The notes: generated by a model from the sequence alone, not told the origin. 64,000 nucleotides of DNA from Ancylobacter sp. Lp-2 (GCF_020523795.1 NZ_JAJALI010000002.1:307690-371689), one strand, 5' to 3'. Shown: positions 1 to 8,494, counted from the first letter of the stretch. Program-made: numbers and translations.

Positions 1-363
1 GTGATCGCCCTCAATGGCTACAAGGCGGTGCGGAATACCAATCCGTCATTGGTTGACATGTGTCGCTCCTTCCAGGGAAACTGGTGGCAGCGGATCGTGA
101 AGATCATCCTCCCCGATGCCTCCCCCATTATCTTTGCCGGCTTACGTTTAGGTCTCGCCGCGGGCTTCATCGGCGTCATTCTCGCCGAGCTGCTGATCAC
201 GCCGACCGGCATCGGCGACCTCATCACCTATCACCGCTCGGTAGCCGACTACCCCGAAATGTACGCCGCCGTCGTCTCCATCATCCTCGTCTCGACGCTA
301 ACCCTTTCAGTCCTCGAAGCTTTCGAGGTCCGGGTGCTGCGTCCGGAAAAGAAGAAGGGCTGA
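1..363 (+). CDS. ABC transporter permease, NitT/TauT type (5'-truncated by window edge)
   Basis: This is the C-terminal 120 residues of an inner-membrane permease of the binding-protein-dependent family (BPD_transp_1). The EAA-loop signature region is visible around residues 19-50 (VDMCRSFQGNWWQRIVKIIL followed by GLRLGL), and hydrophobic segments follow. The reading frame is open to the first base, so the true start lies upstream of the window. The ATPase gene begins 3 nt after its stop, so the two are translationally linked. It is the first of two permeases in this operon. The family imports nitrate, sulfonates, taurine, pyrimidine precursors or aromatic acids, and the substrate is not readable here. 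Confidence 0.85.
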   Translation: MIALNGYKAVRNTNPSLVDMCRSFQGNWWQRIVKIILPDASPIIFAGLRLGLAAGFIGVILAELLITPTGIGDLITYHRSVADYPEMYAAVVSIILVSTLTLSVLEAFEVRVLRPEKKKG

Positions 364-366
364 GCC

Positions 367-1170
367 ATGCGCAACATCACCGCTGCGGCCAGCGCGGCCG
401 CCACCGCCCCGTCGCCGGACGCGGCCGTCGAAGTGCGCGGCATCTGCAAGATGTACGCGGAGATGGAGGCCCTGCGCTCCATCGACCTCGACTTCCCGGC
501 CGGCAAGCTCACCACGCTGCTCGGCCCCTCCGGCTGCGGCAAGACCACGCTGCTCAAGATCATCGCCGGCCTCATCCCAGCCACCTCGGGCGAGGTGCGG
601 GTCAACGGCAAGCCGGTGACCGGTCCCGGTCCGGAGCGCGCTTTCGTGTTCCAGGACTTCGCGCTGATGCCGTGGGCCACGGTCATGCGCAACGTCGCCT
701 TCGGCCTGGAGTTGAAAGGCGTCGGCAAGGACGAGCGCCAGGCGGTCGCACAGAAATACATCGCCGAGGTCGGGCTTTCCGGCTTCGAGAACAAGTACCC
801 GCACGAGCTTTCCGGCGGTATGCGCCAGCGCGTCGGCCTCGCCCGTGCCTTTGCGGTGAATGCTGACGTGCTGCTGCTCGACGAGCCGTTCTCGGCGGTG
901 GACGAGCAGAACCGGCGCAAGTTCCAGGAGGACCTGCTGCGCCTCGTCGAGCTGGAGAAGAAGACCTTCATCTTCGTCACCCATTCGATCGAGGAGGCGG
1001 TCTACTGCTCCGACCGCATCGTCATCCTGTCGCGCCGGCCGGGCCGGGTGGCGCAGATTATCGAGCCGGAAATCGACCGCACCGCCAGCCCCGACGCCAT
1101 TCGCCGCGACCGTGGCTATCTCGATACGGTTGAGGAGATCTGGCAGGGCCTCAAGCGCTATGTGGATTGA
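367..1170 (+). CDS. ABC transporter ATP-binding protein, NitT/TauT (SsuB/TauB-like)
   Basis: This 267-residue cytoplasmic ATPase energises import by the flanking permeases. Walker A GPSGCGKT lies at residues 53-60, the LSGGMRQR signature near 148, Walker B LLLDEP near 169, and an H-loop VTHSIEEA follows. The length is normal for SsuB/TauB/NrtD-type subunits. The first 20 residues are Ala-rich and probably disordered. It sits between two permease genes (3 nt after the first, 57 nt before the second). The NitT/TauT assignment comes from the overall sequence pattern. The substrate is unknown, but the downstream fumarylpyruvate-hydrolase-like gene hints at an aromatic compound. Confidence 0.9.
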   Translation: MRNITAAASAAATAPSPDAAVEVRGICKMYAEMEALRSIDLDFPAGKLTTLLGPSGCGKTTLLKIIAGLIPATSGEVRVNGKPVTGPGPERAFVFQDFALMPWATVMRNVAFGLELKGVGKDERQAVAQKYIAEVGLSGFENKYPHELSGGMRQRVGLARAFAVNADVLLLDEPFSAVDEQNRRKFQEDLLRLVELEKKTFIFVTHSIEEAVYCSDRIVILSRRPGRVAQIIEPEIDRTASPDAIRRDRGYLDTVEEIWQGLKRYVD

Positions 1171-1227
1171 GAACATGGCGAAAGGTGCAAGTCGGTCATC
1201 GAGGGCTCCCATGTCCCGAACCCGTGA

Positions 1228-1992
1228 ATGGAGGCCGGCATGACGATGTTCGGTTACCGCGTGCCGATGATGGCCTCGCTGCTGGCGTGGTGCATCGTCT
1301 GGGAAATCGTCGGGCAGATGGGCGTCTCCTTCCTGGTTCCGCCGCTCTCCGACGTGTTGGTCGCCGCCTTCTCGCTGGTGCAGACCGGCTCTTGGCAGGC
1401 GGCGGCATTGACCACGCTGAACAGCTTCCTGGTCGGCATGGCCTTGGCCATCGTCGTCGGCGTGGTGCTCGGCGTGGCGATGGGACGCTCCAGCCTGGCG
1501 GACAACCTGCTCGGCATCTGGGTCAACATCTTCGTGTCGGCGCCGCTGTCGGCACTGGTGCCGGTATTGATGATCCTGTTCGGCATGGGCGAGACCACGG
1601 TGGTGGTCACCGTGTTCCTGTTTGCCGTGTGGATCATCGTGCTCGACACCCGCGCGGGCATCCAGGCGGTGCCGCGCTCGCTGGAGGAGATGGGCCGCAG
1701 CTACGGGGCAGGGGGGCTCCGCCTTTATTCCAAGATCATCCTTCTCGCCGCGCTGCCGGAAATCCTCGCCGGCATCCGTCTCGGCATGGTACGCGGCGTG
1801 AAGGGCGTGGTGATCGGGCAATTGCTCGTCTCCATCATCGGCTATGGCGAATTGTTCGAGCTCTATTCGCGCAATTTCGACATGGAGAATTTCTGGGCGC
1901 TGACCATCATCCTGTTCGCCGCGGCGATGGGACTGTCGGCCCTGATCGAGAACATCGAAAAACGCGTCGAATATTATGCAGGAGTCCGCTGA
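1228..1992 (+). CDS. ABC transporter permease, NitT/TauT type (second permease)
   Basis: This 254-residue integral inner-membrane protein has about six hydrophobic helices and an EAA loop at roughly residues 150-185 (LEEMGRSYGAGG, then IRLGM). In-frame ATG codons at 1228, 1240 and 1246 are all possible starts; 1228 gives the longest product. Together with the truncated permease at the window start and the ATPase between them it probably forms a heterodimeric channel, as seen in some NitT/TauT importers for aromatic or pyrimidine compounds. The stop overlaps the start of the next gene (TGATG), so translation is coupled. Confidence 0.87.
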   Translation: MEAGMTMFGYRVPMMASLLAWCIVWEIVGQMGVSFLVPPLSDVLVAAFSLVQTGSWQAAALTTLNSFLVGMALAIVVGVVLGVAMGRSSLADNLLGIWVNIFVSAPLSALVPVLMILFGMGETTVVVTVFLFAVWIIVLDTRAGIQAVPRSLEEMGRSYGAGGLRLYSKIILLAALPEILAGIRLGMVRGVKGVVIGQLLVSIIGYGELFELYSRNFDMENFWALTIILFAAAMGLSALIENIEKRVEYYAGVR

Positions 1993-2696
1993 TGAACGCG
2001 CCGCTTGACACCACCGCCTATGTCATCGCCCCGCCGGGCATTCCCACCTTGCCGGTGGTCGGCAGCGACAAGCTGTTCCCGATCCATCGCATCTACTGTG
2101 TCGGCCGCAATTACGCCGAACACGCCATCGAGATGGGCCACGATCCCGACAAGGAGCCGCCCTTCTTCTTCCAGAAGAATCCGGACAACGTCATCACCAC
2201 CGGTTCCTTCCCCTATCCCGACAAGTCGAAGGACGTGCACTACGAGCTCGAAATGCTCGTCGCCATCGGCAAGGGCGGGGTGAACATCCCGGTCGAAAGC
2301 GCCATGGAGCATGTGTGGGGCTATGGCATCGGCCTCGACATGACCCGTCGCGACCTCCAGGGCGAGGCCAAGAAGCTCGGCCGTCCGTGGGAAGTCGGCA
2401 AGGCCTTCGAGGCGTCGGCCCCGTGCTCGGCGCTGGTGCCGGCCTCGCAGATCGGCCATCCGACCGACGGCAAGGTGTGGCTGAAGGTGAATGGCGCGCT
2501 GCGCCAGAGCGGCGACCTCAACCAGATGATCTGGAAGGTGCCGGAGATGATCTCCTACCTCTCCGGCCTGTTCGAGCTGCGGCCCGGCGACATCATCATG
2601 TCCGGCACGCCGGCCGGTGTCGGCGCCATCGTGCGCGGCGACAAGATGGAAGGCGGTGTCGACGGTGTCGGCACGCTCGACGTGACCGTCGTCTGA
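1992..2696 (+). CDS. Fumarylacetoacetate hydrolase family protein (fumarylpyruvate-hydrolase-like)
   Basis: This 234-residue soluble enzyme belongs to the FAH family. The divalent-metal ligands of the family are visible as E85 and E87 (HYELEML) and D116 (GLDMTRRDLQ), and the GTPAGVG loop near the C terminus is typical. Length and sequence resemble fumarylpyruvate hydrolases of gentisate degradation, which split a C-C bond to give fumarate and pyruvate. Related FAH enzymes have other substrates, including oxaloacetate, so the substrate is inferred. The start overlaps the upstream permease stop (TGATG), and a strong terminator follows, so it is the last gene of the transporter operon. That coupling suggests the imported compound feeds this catabolic step. 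Confidence 0.85.
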   Translation: MNAPLDTTAYVIAPPGIPTLPVVGSDKLFPIHRIYCVGRNYAEHAIEMGHDPDKEPPFFFQKNPDNVITTGSFPYPDKSKDVHYELEMLVAIGKGGVNIPVESAMEHVWGYGIGLDMTRRDLQGEAKKLGRPWEVGKAFEASAPCSALVPASQIGHPTDGKVWLKVNGALRQSGDLNQMIWKVPEMISYLSGLFELRPGDIIMSGTPAGVGAIVRGDKMEGGVDGVGTLDVTVV

Positions 2697-2728
2697 TCGT
2701 CACAGCGATCCAAATAGCTTGCCTTCAA

Positions 2729-2762
2729 GCCCGCCGGCCCTTTGTGGCCGGCGGTTTTTTAT
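2729..2762 (+). terminator. Rho-independent terminator after the FAH gene
   Basis: A perfect 9-bp stem (CCGCCGGCC at 2731-2739 with GGCCGGCGG at 2746-2754) is followed directly by a run of six T. It ends the first ABC operon and insulates it from the sulfonate operon. Confidence 0.9.
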
Positions 2763-2797
2763 TGTCCGCCAATAATTTGCACGCCCGCCGCCTGTGA

Positions 2798-2826
2798 TTG
2801 AACCTAAATACCATAGACTCTATAGA
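2798..2826 (+). promoter_or_regulatory. Candidate sigma-70-type promoter of the sulfonate operon with an overlapping small palindrome
   Basis: TTGAAC (2798-2803) and TATAGA (2821-2826) are separated by exactly 17 nt. A short palindrome ATAGA-c-TCTAT (2813-2823) overlaps the -10 box and could be an operator for a sulfur regulator. This is sequence matching only. The predicted transcript start near 2832 leaves a leader of about 168 nt before ssuD. Confidence 0.5.
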
Positions 2827-2901
2827 AAATATGTTGACCCCGCTGCGATCCTGCGTTCTTCTGGAAGGGCAACAGGTGGCGAGGCCGCCGCAGCTGAGGA
2901 C

Positions 2902-2993
2902 AGGAAATGAGCTGGATGTGGTGCCGATGTCGGTCCTGAACTGGGCGTTCTGACGCTCGATCCGCACATAGGCCGACCCCATTTCCTAAGGGT
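2902..2993 (+). promoter_or_regulatory. Candidate translation-attenuation leader of the ssu operon
   Basis: AGGAAATG at 2902-2909 carries the start codon of a small leader ORF. It is perfectly complementary to CATTTCCT at 2980-2987, which abuts the ssuD ribosome-binding site AAGGG (2988-2992). An alternative local hairpin pairs ACCC (2976-2979) with GGGT (2990-2993) and would cover that site. The competing pairings and the Cys/Met-containing leader peptide suggest that ribosome stalling could expose or hide the ssuD ribosome-binding site. The pairings are visible in the sequence; the mechanism is inference. Confidence 0.35.
2907..2939 (+). CDS. Putative 10-residue leader peptide MSWMWCRCRS
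   Basis: A tiny ORF reads Met-Ser-Trp-Met-Trp-Cys-Arg-Cys-Arg-Ser-stop. It is preceded by GAGGA at 2896-2900, 6 nt from the ATG, and ends 60 nt before ssuD. Four of its ten residues are sulfur-containing (two Met, two Cys) and two are Trp, a bias that is improbable by chance. Cys-containing leader peptides upstream of sulfur-assimilation genes are known from Actinobacteria, so a similar cysteine-sensing role is plausible here. A longer overlapping 40-codon frame (2831-2953) lacks a ribosome-binding site and looks less convincing. Confidence 0.4.
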   Translation: MSWMWCRCRS

Positions 2994-2999
2994 ATTACG

Positions 3000-4187
3000 A
3001 TGACTCTTGCGACATTGCCTCAGACCTCTTCCGGCGGTCTGGACGTTTTGTGGTTCCTGCCGACGCATGGCGACGGTCGCTATCTGGGTACGGCGACGGG
3101 CGGTCGGGCGGTGACGCTCGACTATCTGCGCCAGGTCGCCCAGGCAGCGGATTCGCTCGGCTTCTACGGCGTGCTGATCCCGACGGGTAAGAGCTGCGAG
3201 GATTCCTGGCTGGTCGCCTCGGCGCTGGCGCCGGCCACCAAGCGGCTGCGCTATCTGGTGGCGGTGCGCCCGGGGCTGGCCTCGCCGACCCTCTATGCCC
3301 GCATGACCGCCACCCTCGACCGCATCTCCGAGGGGCGGCTGCTGATCAACATCGTCACCGGCGGCGACCCGGTCGAGAATGCCGGCGACGGCATCTTCCT
3401 CGATCACGACGCCCGCTATGAGGTGACGCAGGAATTCCTCGACATCTACCGGCCGCTGCTGGCCGGCGAGACGGTGAGCTACCAGGGCAAGCACCTGAAG
3501 GTGGAAGGCGGCAACGTGCTGTTCCCGCCCGTGCAGCCAGGCGGGCCGCCGCTGTATTTCGGCGGCTCCTCGCCGGCCGCCAGCGCGGTCGCGGCCGAGC
3601 ATGTCGATGTCTACCTCACCTGGGGCGAGCCGCCGGCGGCGGTGAAGGCGAAGATCGCCGAGGTGCGCCGGCAGGCAGAGGAGCGCGGGCGCAAGGTGCG
3701 GTTCGGCATCCGTCTGCACGTCATCGTGCGCGAGACCAATGCGAAGGCCTGGGAGGCGGCGGAGGAGCTGATCAGCCACGTCGACGACGCGACCATCGCG
3801 GCGGCGCAGAGCGTGTTCTCCCGGCTGGATTCGGTCGGGCAGGCGCGGATGAGCGCGCTGCATGGCGGGCGCCGCGACAAGCTGGAAGTGAGCCCGAACC
3901 TGTGGGCCGGCGTCGGCTTGGTGCGCGGCGGGGCCGGCACCGCGCTCGTCGGCGACGGCGCGACGGTAGCGGCGCGGATCGAGGAATATGCCGAACTGGG
4001 CATAGAGAGCTTCATCTTCTCCGGCTACCCGCATCTGGAGGAGGCCTATCGCGTCGGCGAACTGGTGCTGCCGCGGCTGAAGCTCAACCACGACATCGCC
4101 CGGGCCGAGACGACGGTGAACACCGGGCCGTTCGGCGAGACCATCGCCAATGACTATCGGCCGGCAAAGCAGGCAGCGCAGTCATGA
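3000..4187 (+). CDS. ssuD: FMNH2-dependent alkanesulfonate monooxygenase
   Basis: This 395-residue enzyme of the bacterial-luciferase-like (LLM) family oxidatively cleaves alkanesulfonates to sulfite and an aldehyde, using FMNH2 and O2. The N-terminal strand ([16 protein letters not shown]), the active-site Cys region TGKSCEDSW, the VTGGDP turn and the HVIVRET strand with its Arg/His pair are characteristic of SsuD. Length is slightly above the usual 380 or so. AAGGG lies 7 nt before the ATG. It overlaps the flavin reductase gene by an ATGA, and a binding protein, ATPase and permease follow, completing a sulfonate-use operon. Another LLM monooxygenase is possible but less likely in this context. 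Confidence 0.93.
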   Translation: MTLATLPQTSSGGLDVLWFLPTHGDGRYLGTATGGRAVTLDYLRQVAQAADSLGFYGVLIPTGKSCEDSWLVASALAPATKRLRYLVAVRPGLASPTLYARMTATLDRISEGRLLINIVTGGDPVENAGDGIFLDHDARYEVTQEFLDIYRPLLAGETVSYQGKHLKVEGGNVLFPPVQPGGPPLYFGGSSPAASAVAAEHVDVYLTWGEPPAAVKAKIAEVRRQAEERGRKVRFGIRLHVIVRETNAKAWEAAEELISHVDDATIAAAQSVFSRLDSVGQARMSALHGGRRDKLEVSPNLWAGVGLVRGGAGTALVGDGATVAARIEEYAELGIESFIFSGYPHLEEAYRVGELVLPRLKLNHDIARAETTVNTGPFGETIANDYRPAKQAAQS

Positions 4188-4759
4188 GCGGAAAACTCAA
4201 CATCGTCGGTATCAGCGGCAGCCTCTCAGCACCGTCCCGGACTCTTTCGCTCGTGCAGTTCGCAACCGAGCGGCTCGGGCGCGAACTCGGCACCCGCGCC
4301 CAGGTGGTGGATATCGCGCGCCTGCCGCAACTTGGGCTCATGCGCTCGCGCGAAGCCGCCGGGCGCGAGGAGGCGGCCGCCTTCGCCGCCGTGGAAGCGG
4401 CGGATCTGTTGGTGATCGGTTCGCCGGTCTACAAGGGCTCCTATTCCGGCCTGTTCAAGCACTTCATCGACTTCGTCGACTATGGCGGGCTGGTGGGCAA
4501 GCCGGTGGCGCTGCTGGCGACCGGCGGCAGCGAACGCCATGCGCTGGTGATCGAGCATCAGCTGCGGCCGCTCTTCGCCTTCTTCCAGGCGCAGCCGCTG
4601 GGCACCGGCCTGTTTCTTACCGAACGCGAATGGTCCGGCACGGCGCTGATCGGCGAGCCGGCAGAGCAGCGTTTCGAGCGGCTGGTGCACGAGGCGGTCT
4701 CCGCGGTGCGTCATGACGCTCACTCCTTGGCCCATCCCTTGGCCATCGCGGCGGAATGA
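4184..4759 (+). CDS. ssuE: NAD(P)H-dependent FMN reductase of the sulfonate system
   Basis: This 191-residue flavodoxin-fold reductase supplies FMNH2 to SsuD. The phosphate-binding loop is [12 protein letters not shown] near residue 10, the flavin contact loop [10 protein letters not shown] lies near 80-90, and an ATGGSERH motif follows. Size matches SsuE/MsuE-type enzymes. The start overlaps the ssuD stop (ATGA), giving coupled synthesis of the two-component monooxygenase. A gap of about 150 nt separates it from the binding-protein gene, with no terminator visible, so cotranscription is likely. Confidence 0.9.
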   Translation: MSGKLNIVGISGSLSAPSRTLSLVQFATERLGRELGTRAQVVDIARLPQLGLMRSREAAGREEAAAFAAVEAADLLVIGSPVYKGSYSGLFKHFIDFVDYGGLVGKPVALLATGGSERHALVIEHQLRPLFAFFQAQPLGTGLFLTEREWSGTALIGEPAEQRFERLVHEAVSAVRHDAHSLAHPLAIAAE

Positions 4760-4911
4760 AAATGGGCCTCGTCGTCGTCCGATCGAGGGAACGATGTAGG
4801 GCCGTGCGCTGAACGCCCGCCGCGTCCAACTTTGCCTCGCCATTTCTGAAGCCGCCGCCACGGGATGACCTTTCGTGCGCTGGCTGGCGCTCGAGCTCAA
4901 GGATTCCGTCA

Positions 4912-5907
4912 ATGAAACGCTTTATCCACGCCGCCGCGCTTTCCCTCGCCATGCTCGGCGCCGCCGCCGGCTCGGCCTCCGCCGAGGGGCTCATCCGCAT
5001 TTCCGAGCAGTTCGGCACGCTCTACATTCCCTTCCATATCCTGCGCGACCAGAACCTGATCGAGAAGCACGGCAAGGAGCTGGGCATCGACGTCAAGGTC
5101 GAGTGGGCAAAGCTGTCCGGCGGCAATGCGGTGAACGATGCGCTGCTGTCCGGCTCGGTGGATATCGCGTCCGCCGGCATCGGCCCGTTCTTCACCGTGT
5201 GGGATCGCACCAAGGGCGCGGTGAAGATCGTCGGCGCCTTCGGGGCGACGCCGAACTACTTGCTCACCAACAAGCCGGACATCAAGAGCCTGAAGGATTT
5301 CGGGCCGAACGACCGCATCGCCACCCCGGCGGCCGGCGTGTCGGTGCAGGCGCGCACGCTGCAGATCGCCGCGGAGAAGGAGTTCGGCCCCGGCAATCAG
5401 GGCAAGCTCGACGGGATCCAGGTGACCTTGCCGCATCCCGACGCCACCGCGGCGCTGATCTCCGGCTCCACCGAGGTCACCGGCCATCTCTCCAACTCTC
5501 CGTTCCAGGAGCAGGCGCTGAAGGACCCGAAGGTTCACAAGATCTGGTCGTCCTATGACGTGCTGGGCGGCCCCTTCACGCCCACCGTCGCCTACACCAC
5601 GCTGAAGTGGCGCGACGCCAATCCCAAGACCTATGAGGCGTTCTTCCGTGCCTTCAAGGAAGCGACGGAGATCGCCGCGAAGGACCATCAATTGGCTGCC
5701 GACACCTATGTGAAGGTGGAGAAATCCAAGCTCGCTCCGGCCTTCGTGAAGCAGATCATCGACAATCCGGAGGTGCAGTTCACCCTAGTTCCGCTGAAGA
5801 GCGAGGTGTTCGGCGACTTCCTGTTCCGCACCGGGGCGATCAAGACCCAGCCGGGAAGCTGGAAGAACTACACCTTCCCCGAATTGCATGATCAGGCCGG
5901 GAGCTGA
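4912..5907 (+). CDS. ssuA: Sulfonate/NitT-type ABC transporter substrate-binding protein
   Basis: This 331-residue periplasmic solute-binding protein has an N-terminal signal peptide, Lys-Arg then a hydrophobic Ala/Leu core, with probable cleavage after SASA near residue 24. The fold is of the NMT1/TauA/SsuA type (SGSVDIASAGIGP, ATPAAGVSVQAR). It probably captures alkanesulfonates. The substrate call comes from the upstream ssuD-ssuE genes and not from specific residues. The ATPase gene starts 3 nt after its stop. Confidence 0.82.
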   Translation: MKRFIHAAALSLAMLGAAAGSASAEGLIRISEQFGTLYIPFHILRDQNLIEKHGKELGIDVKVEWAKLSGGNAVNDALLSGSVDIASAGIGPFFTVWDRTKGAVKIVGAFGATPNYLLTNKPDIKSLKDFGPNDRIATPAAGVSVQARTLQIAAEKEFGPGNQGKLDGIQVTLPHPDATAALISGSTEVTGHLSNSPFQEQALKDPKVHKIWSSYDVLGGPFTPTVAYTTLKWRDANPKTYEAFFRAFKEATEIAAKDHQLAADTYVKVEKSKLAPAFVKQIIDNPEVQFTLVPLKSEVFGDFLFRTGAIKTQPGSWKNYTFPELHDQAGS

Positions 5908-5910
5908 GCG

Positions 5911-6723
5911 ATGCTCGCACCGACCATCGAAGCGGCGCCTCAGGTGAAACCGGACAAGCCGCTCTTCGAGGCGCGGGGCCTTACTCTCGATTATACGACG
6001 GAGCGGGGGACGGTGCGGGCGGTCGATGCCGTCGATTTCACCCTTGCCGAGGGCGAGCGGCTGGTGCTGCTCGGTCCCTCTGGATGCGGAAAATCCTCGA
6101 TCCTCAAGGCTGCCGCCGGTTTTCTTGCCCCAAGTGCCGGGACACTCACCCTGAGTGGCCGGCCGATTACCGGCCCGGGCCCGGACCGCATCGTGGTTTT
6201 CCAGGAATTCGATCAGCTGCTGCCCTGGAAGACGGTGCTGGACAACGTTGCCTTCCCGCTCACGGCCTCGCGTCGCAAGAAGAAGGACGAGGCGCGTGAG
6301 ATCGCGACCGCTGCGCTGCGGCGGGTCGGGCTGGAGCGGGTGCTGCACAGCTACCCGCACACTCTGTCCGGTGGCATGAAGCAGCGCGCCGCCATTGCGC
6401 GGGCGCTGGCGGCCAGCCCGGACGTGCTGCTGATGGACGAGCCCTTTGCCGCGCTCGACGCGCTCACCCGGCTCCAGATGCAGCGCGACCTGCTCGACAT
6501 CGCCCGCGAGACCGGCCTGACGCTGCTGTTCGTTACCCATGACATCGATGAAGCCGTGCTCATCGGCACAAGGCTGCATCTGCTCAGTGCGCATCCGGGG
6601 CGGACCATTACCACGCTCGATGTCTCCGCCTTCGACATGCGCGACCTCGGCACAGCGGCTTTCGAGACCGTGAGCCGACGGGTCCACGCGGCCCTGTTCG
6701 GTGGAACGGGAGGCGAGCCGTGA
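5911..6723 (+). CDS. ssuB: Sulfonate-type ABC transporter ATP-binding protein
   Basis: This 270-residue importer ATPase has Walker A GPSGCGKS at residues 55-62, the signature LSGGMKQR, Walker B VLLMDEP and an H-loop VTHDIDEA. The first 18 residues are a poorly conserved extension. It starts 3 nt after the binding-protein gene and its TGA overlaps the GTG start of the permease. It is the second NitT/TauT-class ATPase in 6 kb, clearly diverged from the one at 367-1170, so the two systems are not a recent tandem duplication. Confidence 0.88.
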   Translation: MLAPTIEAAPQVKPDKPLFEARGLTLDYTTERGTVRAVDAVDFTLAEGERLVLLGPSGCGKSSILKAAAGFLAPSAGTLTLSGRPITGPGPDRIVVFQEFDQLLPWKTVLDNVAFPLTASRRKKKDEAREIATAALRRVGLERVLHSYPHTLSGGMKQRAAIARALAASPDVLLMDEPFAALDALTRLQMQRDLLDIARETGLTLLFVTHDIDEAVLIGTRLHLLSAHPGRTITTLDVSAFDMRDLGTAAFETVSRRVHAALFGGTGGEP

Positions 6724-7577
6724 GCGACATTCCGGTGTTCGACGCCACCCATCCGGCTCCATCCCCTGCCATCCCGACGACACGCCGCCGCGACGGGCTG
6801 CGACGCATTACCCGCGCGCTCTGGTTCCGCCGTCTCACCGTGCTGGTCATCCTGGCGCTCGCCTGGGAACTGGCGGCCCGCTGGCAGGACAATCCCATCC
6901 TGCTGCCGAGCTTCCTCGAAGCCTTCGCGGCCTTTCGCGAGGCGAGCCTGAACGAGGGCCTGCTGTTGGCGGCCGCCGCCTCTCTCGCCGTGCTGGTAAA
7001 GGGCTATGTGGCGGCGATCGTCATCGCGACCGTCATTGTCGCCTTTGCCGTCGCCAACGGCTTCGTGCGCGATGCCCTACAGACGGTGGCGGCGATGCTG
7101 AGCCCGCTGCCCGCCATCGCGCTGCTGCCGCTGGCACTCTTGTGGTTCGGCCTCGGCGAGGTGAGCCTGCTGTTCGTGCTGATCAATGCGGTGGTGTGGC
7201 CCTTTGCGCTTGCGGCACTCCAGGGCTTCGAAGGGGTGCCGGAGACGCATCGTCTGGTCGGCCGCAACTACGGACTGAAGGGACCGGCCTATGTCCGGCA
7301 GATCCTCATCCCGTCGGCGCTGCCGGCGCTCATCTCCGGCATGCGGGTCGGCTGGGCCTTCGCCTGGCGCACGCTGATTGCGGCCGAGCTAGTGTTCGGG
7401 GTGAGCTCCAGCTCCGGGGGCCTCGGCTGGTTCATCTTCCGCGCCCGGAACGAGCTTTATACTGATCGCGTCTTCGCCGGCCTCGCCACCGTGATCCTGA
7501 TCGGCCTGCTGGTCGAGGCGGTGGCGTTCCGTGGCCTGGAGAGCGCCACCGTCCGTCGGTGGGGCATGCTGCGTTGA
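6720..7577 (+). CDS. ssuC: Sulfonate-type ABC transporter permease
   Basis: This 285-residue inner-membrane permease has a hydrophilic N terminus of about 40 residues and then six or so hydrophobic helices. The EAA loop region contains HRLVGRNYGLKG near residue 180 and SGMRVGWAFAW after it. The GTG start overlaps the upstream ATPase stop (GTGA). It is the last gene of the ssu operon; I see no strong terminator directly after it. Confidence 0.87.
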   Translation: MSDIPVFDATHPAPSPAIPTTRRRDGLRRITRALWFRRLTVLVILALAWELAARWQDNPILLPSFLEAFAAFREASLNEGLLLAAAASLAVLVKGYVAAIVIATVIVAFAVANGFVRDALQTVAAMLSPLPAIALLPLALLWFGLGEVSLLFVLINAVVWPFALAALQGFEGVPETHRLVGRNYGLKGPAYVRQILIPSALPALISGMRVGWAFAWRTLIAAELVFGVSSSSGGLGWFIFRARNELYTDRVFAGLATVILIGLLVEAVAFRGLESATVRRWGMLR

Positions 7578-7590
7578 CGTGAAGAGACGG

Positions 7591-7821
7591 CTATCTCGCC
7601 ACCGGTACCGGGCGAGCATTGCCCGGCACGCGACCGGAAACGGGTTTGCCGGATGTCTTCTGGCGGTCGCTTTCCGACAGGGGGCGAGGATGCGAAACCT
7701 CGTCCAATGCCGGTTTCAGCGGATGTCCGGGCGGAGTGGGGCGGTCGTCGAGCACGGCATCGACGTCGGCAGGGTCGATGACGATTGGATTCTGATCGAG
7801 CTGTCGCGGATCGCGTACCAT
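7591..7821 (-). CDS. Hypothetical protein, 76 residues
   Basis: This is a small Pro/Asp-rich soluble protein (begins MVRDPRQLDQNP) with no recognisable domain. AAGGGAG sits 7 nt before the chosen ATG; a longer frame upstream up to 7893 looks non-coding. It lies 86 nt downstream of the YciF-type stress gene on the same strand, so it may share that transcript and stress control. Low complexity and convergence with the ssu operon leave some doubt that it is expressed. Confidence 0.45.
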   Translation of the reverse strand: MVRDPRQLDQNPIVIDPADVDAVLDDRPTPPGHPLKPALDEVSHPRPLSESDRQKTSGKPVSGRVPGNARPVPVAR

Positions 7822-7907
7822 GGCGGCTCCCTTTGCTTCTGGCGGTCCGACTATTCGAGACGGGCGATCCGGTGCGGCCACCCGTCTCGTCACATGGATA
7901 CGAGCGC

Positions 7908-8414
7908 CTAGCTGACGGCACGCATGTTGAGCTTGGACATCGCCACCTTGGAGAGAAGGGCGTCGGCCTTCTTCTCCTCCTCCAGCGTGCGCTGGAGCAC
8001 GCGGGCACAGTCGGCGCGGCCAAGCTGGTTGGCCCAGGCGATCAGAGTGCCGTAGCGGGTGATCTCGTAATGCTCGACGGCTTGGGCTGCGGCGGCAAGG
8101 GCGGCGTCGAGCACCTCCTTGTCGACGACTTCGCCGCTCACCTCGTCAGCTTCCTTGATGATGCCGTCGATCGCCGGGCAGGTGACCGGCTTGGCCTCGG
8201 CGCCATGCAGCTGGAAAACCTCCAGCAGTCGCTTCACATGCCCCTCGGTTTCCTTCAGGTGGTTCTCGAAGCCCGCCTTCAGCTGAGGGTCGCTGGCTTT
8301 CTCGATCATCGACGGCAGCGCTTTGAGAATCCGATTTTCCGCATAATAGACGTCACGGAGCGTATGGACGAAGAGATCGTCCATGGTCTTGATATCTTTC
8401 GAGAAAAATCCCAT
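7908..8414 (-). CDS. YciF/DUF892 ferritin-like stress protein
   Basis: This 168-residue all-helical protein of the DUF892 (YciE/YciF) family folds as a ferritin-like four-helix bundle. The conserved opening DLFVHTLRDVYYAE and repeated E-xx-H pairs (ETEGHVKRL, QAVEHYEI), which would form a dimetal site, are visible. Members are induced in stationary phase and by osmotic or desiccation stress; the exact activity is unknown. A GGAAC-N16-GGTT general-stress promoter lies about 80 nt upstream, and GGAGGAAAG precedes the ATG. Confidence 0.9.
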   Translation of the reverse strand: MGFFSKDIKTMDDLFVHTLRDVYYAENRILKALPSMIEKASDPQLKAGFENHLKETEGHVKRLLEVFQLHGAEAKPVTCPAIDGIIKEADEVSGEVVDKEVLDAALAAAAQAVEHYEITRYGTLIAWANQLGRADCARVLQRTLEEEKKADALLSKVAMSKLNMRAVS

Positions 8415-8494
8415 GATCTTTCCTCCGGTATGCCGGTAATAGAAGGTATTTTCTGACCTGCAACGTCGCGCTGGAGCGTGACGTCTGGGAGGTC

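Noticed and set aside
2831..2953. 40-codon ORF beginning next to the ssu -10 box
   Set aside because: It lacks a ribosome-binding site and starts at or before the predicted transcript start. The shorter Cys/Met-rich ORF inside it in another frame is the better leader candidate.
2820..2999. SAM-II-type or other known riboswitch before ssuD
   Set aside because: I could not find the conserved core of any riboswitch class that I know.
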